From NCBI GenBank assembly GCA_032768795.1, contig CP136495.1, forward strand, positions 188,501 to 252,500: a DNA stretch of 64,000 bases, read 5' to 3'. The stretch is from Tremella fuciformis. Taxonomy: Eukaryota; Basidiomycota; Tremellomycetes; Tremellales; Tremellaceae. Shown here piece by piece: positions 60,465 to 64,000 of the stretch. The notes under the pieces are model-generated. The model saw only the letters and a list, made by a program, of their open reading frames with translations, ran no database searches and was not told the DNA's origin. The position numbers and the translations under genes were made by a program. Positions within the stretch are counted from its first letter, which is position 1; every line of letters begins with the position of its first letter.

Positions 60465-61435
60465 ATGCGGACCAGGCGCGCTAAGACATACAAGCGGGCT
60501 ATGGCGATGTATATACAGCTCTTCGGATTCCGCCAGCCATTCCAGATCCTCGTCTCGCACGACATCCTCCTCCGTGCTGCCAAAGGTCTCAACGTGCCGA
60601 GGCAATTGCAGCTGTGCGTGCAGGGCGAGGTCAAGCTCAGTGAGGCATTCCATTGTCCTACGGCTGAGCCTCGCTGACACACCTTCAGTGATGACGCAAT
60701 GTTGTATTGAAGCACTCTACAAGCTCGGCAAGGAGCAACAGGCGGCGACGGACCTCGCCAAAACCTTTGAGCGGAGAAAGTGCAATCATAGGACGGCCAT
60801 AGATCCCCAAGAGTGCTTGCGGGATGTTGTCGGTGTGTTAGGACACAGGCCATACTGAGCGAGAGCTCACTTCAGGCACCACGAACAAACATCGTTACGT
60901 TCTCGCTGCCCAGTCCTATCCCCTCCGCACAGATCTCGCCAATATCCCCGGTCTCCCCATCATCCACTTCAACCCGAAAGACGTGCTCGTCCTCTCTCCT
61001 CCATCCACCGCAACGATCCGCGTGAAGCAGGCACAAGAAGAGGAACAGCTCAAGGCTTCGGCCAAAGAGCTCGAGGGGGTAGAGGATCTGGGCAACGTTA
61101 TCATTCCTGCCAGTGCGGGCCGGGCCGGGCCCAGTACACATGCGCAAGAAGCTAGGAGCAGGCCGAAAGTGCGAGGGCCGAATCCGCTTAGCGTCAAGAA
61201 GAAGAAGGTCGCGAAGAGCGGAGAAGGTAGCGATGGGACTGTCGGGAAGAAGCGCCAAAGGGACGACGGGGACAAGCTGCACGACGTACAGCCAGGAGCT
61301 ACACATGCTGCCACTAATGGAGAGGAGCGGGAAGGGGGAAAGAAGCGTAAGAGGAGACGGAAGGCCGGGGCTGTCGCAGAGGCAATCGCCTACTTGCGAG
61401 CTGAGGCTGCTGGCAAGCCTGTAGCTGCGACTTGA
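60465..61435 (+). CDS. UTP23: rRNA-processing protein UTP23, three exons (join 60465..60639, 60689..60832, 60876..61435)
   Basis: Start at 60,465 gives MRTRRAKTYKRAMAMYIQLF, the family N-terminus. Introns of 49 and 43 nt are removed with exact frame recovery, giving VQGEVKLMMTQCCIEALYKL then KTFERRKCNHRTAIDPQECL, and then VGTTNKHRYVLAAQSYPLRT. The NIPGLPIIHFNPKDVLVLSP segment and the PIN-like fold are as in UTP23; the cysteine/histidine set C-C ... C-x-H ... C forms the zinc site of the family. The Lys/Arg-rich C-terminal tail (KKRKRRRKAGAVAEAIAYLR) suits a nucleolar protein. UTP23 belongs to the small-subunit processome and helps release snR30 snoRNA. UTP4 also lies in this window. Confidence 0.93.
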
Positions 61436-61955
61436 TGACATGTTCCGTGAAGTGATGTGTTGTGCGTAGTACATGAGACTTTTCATGCGCATCTCCGGTC
61501 TTGGCTGGGTCCGATGCACTGCCAGGGAGGGTCGGTCTAGCAAATCGTTTGCTCATCCGATCTCGCCTTTGCAACTGTGCACGGGGCAGGGAGCACGACC
61601 ACAAGAGCCAGGACTTGCCCGTGCGGGTCTGACTTGATACACGTTTCCACTACCTTTCCTTGTCATGGCGATTGCGGCTACAGCTCCTCTCGAATCAGTC
61701 AGTCATGATATAACAACAGGCCCAAGTCTAATGCGCCCGTCCTTGCTAATTGTTTCTAATCCCAGCCGACATCTGCCTAATGTCATTAGCATCCCTCCTG
61801 CCGAGGTCGGCCACCGGCTCGGAGGCCGGACACCGAAGGGCTCAAGGCGTATTTCAGAGCGGATTATTGGAATCTTGACTTACTAACCCTATTCCCGATC
61901 TCATCTCATCTCAGGAACACATCGCAGTGCCTGGTGACTACCCTCTACAATAACC
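61436..61955. other. Intergenic between UTP23 and the NmrA-like gene
   Basis: About 520 bases, with no feature beyond presumed terminator and promoter sequence. Confidence 0.4.
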
Positions 61956-62813
61956 ATGATCGTCATCACAGGTGCTACTGGCCAGCTCGGCTCGCGCATC
62001 CTCACCCAGCTCCTCTCCCTCGTCCCCGCGTCGTCGCTCGTCGCTACCGCCCGCGACCCCTCCAAACTCGCCGATGTCGGGGCTAAAGGTGTAAAGGTGC
62101 TCTCGGCGGACTACGACGATCCCGCCTCACTCCGGGCGGCCTTTACCGGCGCCGACAAGCTCCTGCTCGTCTCGTCCAACGTGCCAGCGCTCGACGCTAG
62201 CGTCGCTCAGCATACCCGCGCCATCGACGCCGCCAAATCCGCCGGGGTCAAGCATGTCTTCTATACGTCGCACGCGGCCGCCGCGCACGATTCGGCGTTC
62301 ATGCCGGCCATCGTGCATGCGCGCACGGAAGACGCCCTTGAACAGTCCGGCCTACGGTACACCTCCCTTCGCAATGCGTTCTACATGACCTCGATATCGC
62401 ACTTCATCGCCGGCACCAAGTACACCGGGACCATCCAGGCGCCGCCGAACGGCCCGGTCGCCTGGGTCCACCACGACGATCTCGCCCTTGCTACTGCTAA
62501 GATCCTCGCGGGCGATGAGGCATGGGGCAAGCACGTCTACCTCACCAACAAGGAGGCCCTCGACTTTGCGGGGATCGCGCGAGCTGCGACTGCCGCGTGG
62601 GGAAGGGATATCAAGTACGATGAGGTCTCGCCGCAACAGCAAAAGGAGGCGATCATGGCACACGGACAGCCCGAGTATATGGCCGACTTCCTGCTTGGCA
62701 TGTATGCCGCCGCGGCCAAAGGGGAGTTTGCGAGGATCGATCCGACCCTCGAACGCCTCATCGGGAAGAAGCCGATCTCCGTCGAAGAATGGCTCAAGAC
62801 TCAAACCGAGTAA
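61956..62813 (+). CDS. NmrA-like / QorB-type NAD(P)-dependent oxidoreductase
   Basis: Single-exon gene of 285 codons from ATG 61,956. The N-terminal Rossmann fold has MIVITGATGQLGSRILTQLL with the G-x-T-G-x-L-G dinucleotide motif, ATARDPSKLADVGAKGVKVL, then SADYDDPASLRAAFTGADKL followed by LLVSS. AAKSAGVKHVFYTSHAAAAH and YTSLRNAFYMTSISHFIAGT are typical of the quinone oxidoreductase 2 (QorB) branch of the NmrA family. YLTNKEALDFAGIARAATAA and a C-terminal ISVEEWLKTQTE complete it. The length is normal for the branch. Cytosolic by appearance. Lack of introns contrasts with the neighbouring conserved genes and the GC content looks high; this could reflect horizontal gain, but single-exon members of this family are common in fungi. 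The substrate cannot be told from sequence. Confidence 0.87.
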   Translation: MIVITGATGQLGSRILTQLLSLVPASSLVATARDPSKLADVGAKGVKVLSADYDDPASLRAAFTGADKLLLVSSNVPALDASVAQHTRAIDAAKSAGVKHVFYTSHAAAAHDSAFMPAIVHARTEDALEQSGLRYTSLRNAFYMTSISHFIAGTKYTGTIQAPPNGPVAWVHHDDLALATAKILAGDEAWGKHVYLTNKEALDFAGIARAATAAWGRDIKYDEVSPQQQKEAIMAHGQPEYMADFLLGMYAAAAKGEFARIDPTLERLIGKKPISVEEWLKTQTE

Positions 62814-63181
62814 GGAGATTTTGCATCGAATGGTTGGGCAAGGGAATCGGGAGAGGGGAGGGGGCGTGCTTCACGTTTCTGCGTCTGAGTGTTCGTAGTT
62901 GAAAGATGCATGGCACAGATGACTGAGTGGTTCTTCTCATCCTCCCTCGGGTCGATCGTACGCGCCGATGACGAGCGTCATACAAGCCATTCCTTTCTCA
63001 CGCCCCGACAGTATCGTTCGTGAGAATGTCGGGGGTTCGCTGTCGCCCCGCGACCCAAGGTGCTCGTGAGCGCGGGAGCGCTCGTAATCGCCTAGACGCG
63101 GTCATGCCACCATATACCCCTCCCTGCACTGTCCCATCTTCCTCTAACATATCGAGCATCATCGTGTTGCCACTGCCAAGC
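62814..63181. other. Intergenic between the oxidoreductase and the right-edge F1 gene
   Basis: About 370 bases. The F1 frame stays open upstream to 63,020, so the real start could lie in this stretch. Confidence 0.35.
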
Positions 63182-64000
63182 ATGTCCTTGCAACAAGACT
63201 CGGCTTGTTCCTCTACCTCGAAACCGTCAGATACCATAACGTCCGAAATTCTGGATGATCCATATCCGGTGCTACGTCTGACCCAGGGTCCACTATCATC
63301 GGACAGCGTCACCATCGCGATCGCCCTGCGTGTAGTTTTTCGCAGCCGCGCGGCGGATGACGTCCCGACACTGACCTTTCGCCCCATATTCTGCCCTACC
63401 GCGACGATCAATACCGACGATGCCGCTCGCTCTCCCTTCCCTCAACTAGAACGACTGACATTGGGCATGACACGACGCACCGGGTCATTGTGCAACCCCT
63501 ACTTGGCCAAAGCGAGGAAAGAATGGGCACAATGCGTCCCTGCGATACAAGTGTCTCGAAAGCCGGAAGAAAGAGTGCCACAAATTCGAGACGATAGTCG
63601 CGAATACTTTGCTTGAGACTCTGCAGAGCAAATTGAGTCTGCCGCCCAGCTTTCCGGAATGTAGTGGGCCTAGATTCATCCACATGCCGGCCAAGGACTG
63701 GGAACGTCTGCGCGGCTGTCCTGTGACAGCGACCTGGTCGTTCAGCGAGAACGCAGTCCTCCAGGCCGCGTCTTGTACGCAGACCTTGCAGGCCGAACAT
63801 GCTCGCTCCGCAACTGCTGATACCGCAAGGCCTGCTTCAGCCTATACGACCATTGACTCCGACCCAGGCCGTGACATGTCCACCCTTACAAGAGAACCGG
63901 TGACGACTGCACAGACAGATATAGTCCCCCTGACCTTTACACCTGTTGCTAGCGACCGGGTTGAATTGGGAGATGAGGGAAGACACGCTGCCAGAGGAGG
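63182..64000 (+). pseudogene. F1-family gene Q (runs past window end), frame change inside
   Basis: The only F1 member on the plus strand. ATG 63,182 (MSLQQDSACSSTSKP) leads to block 1, QGPLSSDSVTIAIALRVV, and block 2, LTFRPIFCPTATINTDDA ... KARKEWAQ. That frame stops at 63,614. The continuation lies in the +1 frame: helix KKECHKFETIVANTLLETLQ, then block 3 GPRFIHMPAKDWERLRGC, and a Thr/Ala/Ser-rich tail open to the window edge. The change must happen between about 63,530 and 63,565. That leaves no room for a normal intron, so a one-base indel in the genome or the assembly is likely. The gene may therefore be broken or mis-assembled. It lies beyond the conserved SZRD1-UTP23-oxidoreductase block, so a further F1 island may begin here. 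Confidence 0.62.

Overview
This window reads as a chromosomal segment of a basidiomycete yeast or mould, most likely a tremellomycete (inference). The conserved genes are eukaryotic: eIF3h, the mitochondrial 2-thiouridylase SLM3/MTU1, L-asparaginase, TFIIH subunit TFB4, UTP4, an SZRD1-like SUZ protein and UTP23. They are cut by short GT-AG introns of about 40-95 nt with CTNAY-like branch sites. I see no prokaryotic operon, CRISPR array, rRNA or recognisable tRNA.

Layout. 1-2.7 kb holds conserved genes (eIF3h 3' end, SLM3). 2.7-30.8 kb is an accessory island, with all genes on the minus strand, built mainly of one unrecognised paralogous family, here called F1. An intact-looking Ty1/copia element (Copia-1, 5,960-11,498) interrupts it. 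30.8-37.0 kb is a conserved block (asparaginase, TFB4, UTP4). 37.0-58.6 kb is a second minus-strand island built mainly of a second unrecognised family, here called F2. It also holds one F1 gene, a second copia element (Copia-2, 45,544-50,239), a solo LTR and an LTR relic. 58.9-62.8 kb is conserved again (SZRD1-like, UTP23, an NmrA-type oxidoreductase). The right edge is a further F1 gene on the plus strand, broken by a frame change.

The main discovery candidates are F1 and F2. F1 (at least 13 members here) shares three blocks: an N-terminal strand of the form S/T-x-I/V-A-L-x-L, an aromatic-rich segment ending in L-x(3)-W, and a Leu-rich helix followed by G-L-x-V-L-G-Y-x(3)-D-F-x-x-I. The C-terminal tails are divergent and disordered. 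F2 (six clear and up to six probable members) is a two-exon family. Exon 1 carries a C-x(2-3)-H-P ... C-P pattern. In the clear members a phase-2 intron of 32-50 nt sits at the same alignment position. Exon 2 opens with a G/A-P-x-x-A-L-x-L-S/A-P block and runs into a Pro/Ser-rich tail that is often basic at its end. No member shows an obvious signal peptide or membrane segment, so both families are probably intracellular. I could not assign either to a known family by eye. Their tandem growth, fast divergence and transposon load look like birth-and-death gene families; any function (self/non-self recognition, regulation, other) is speculation.
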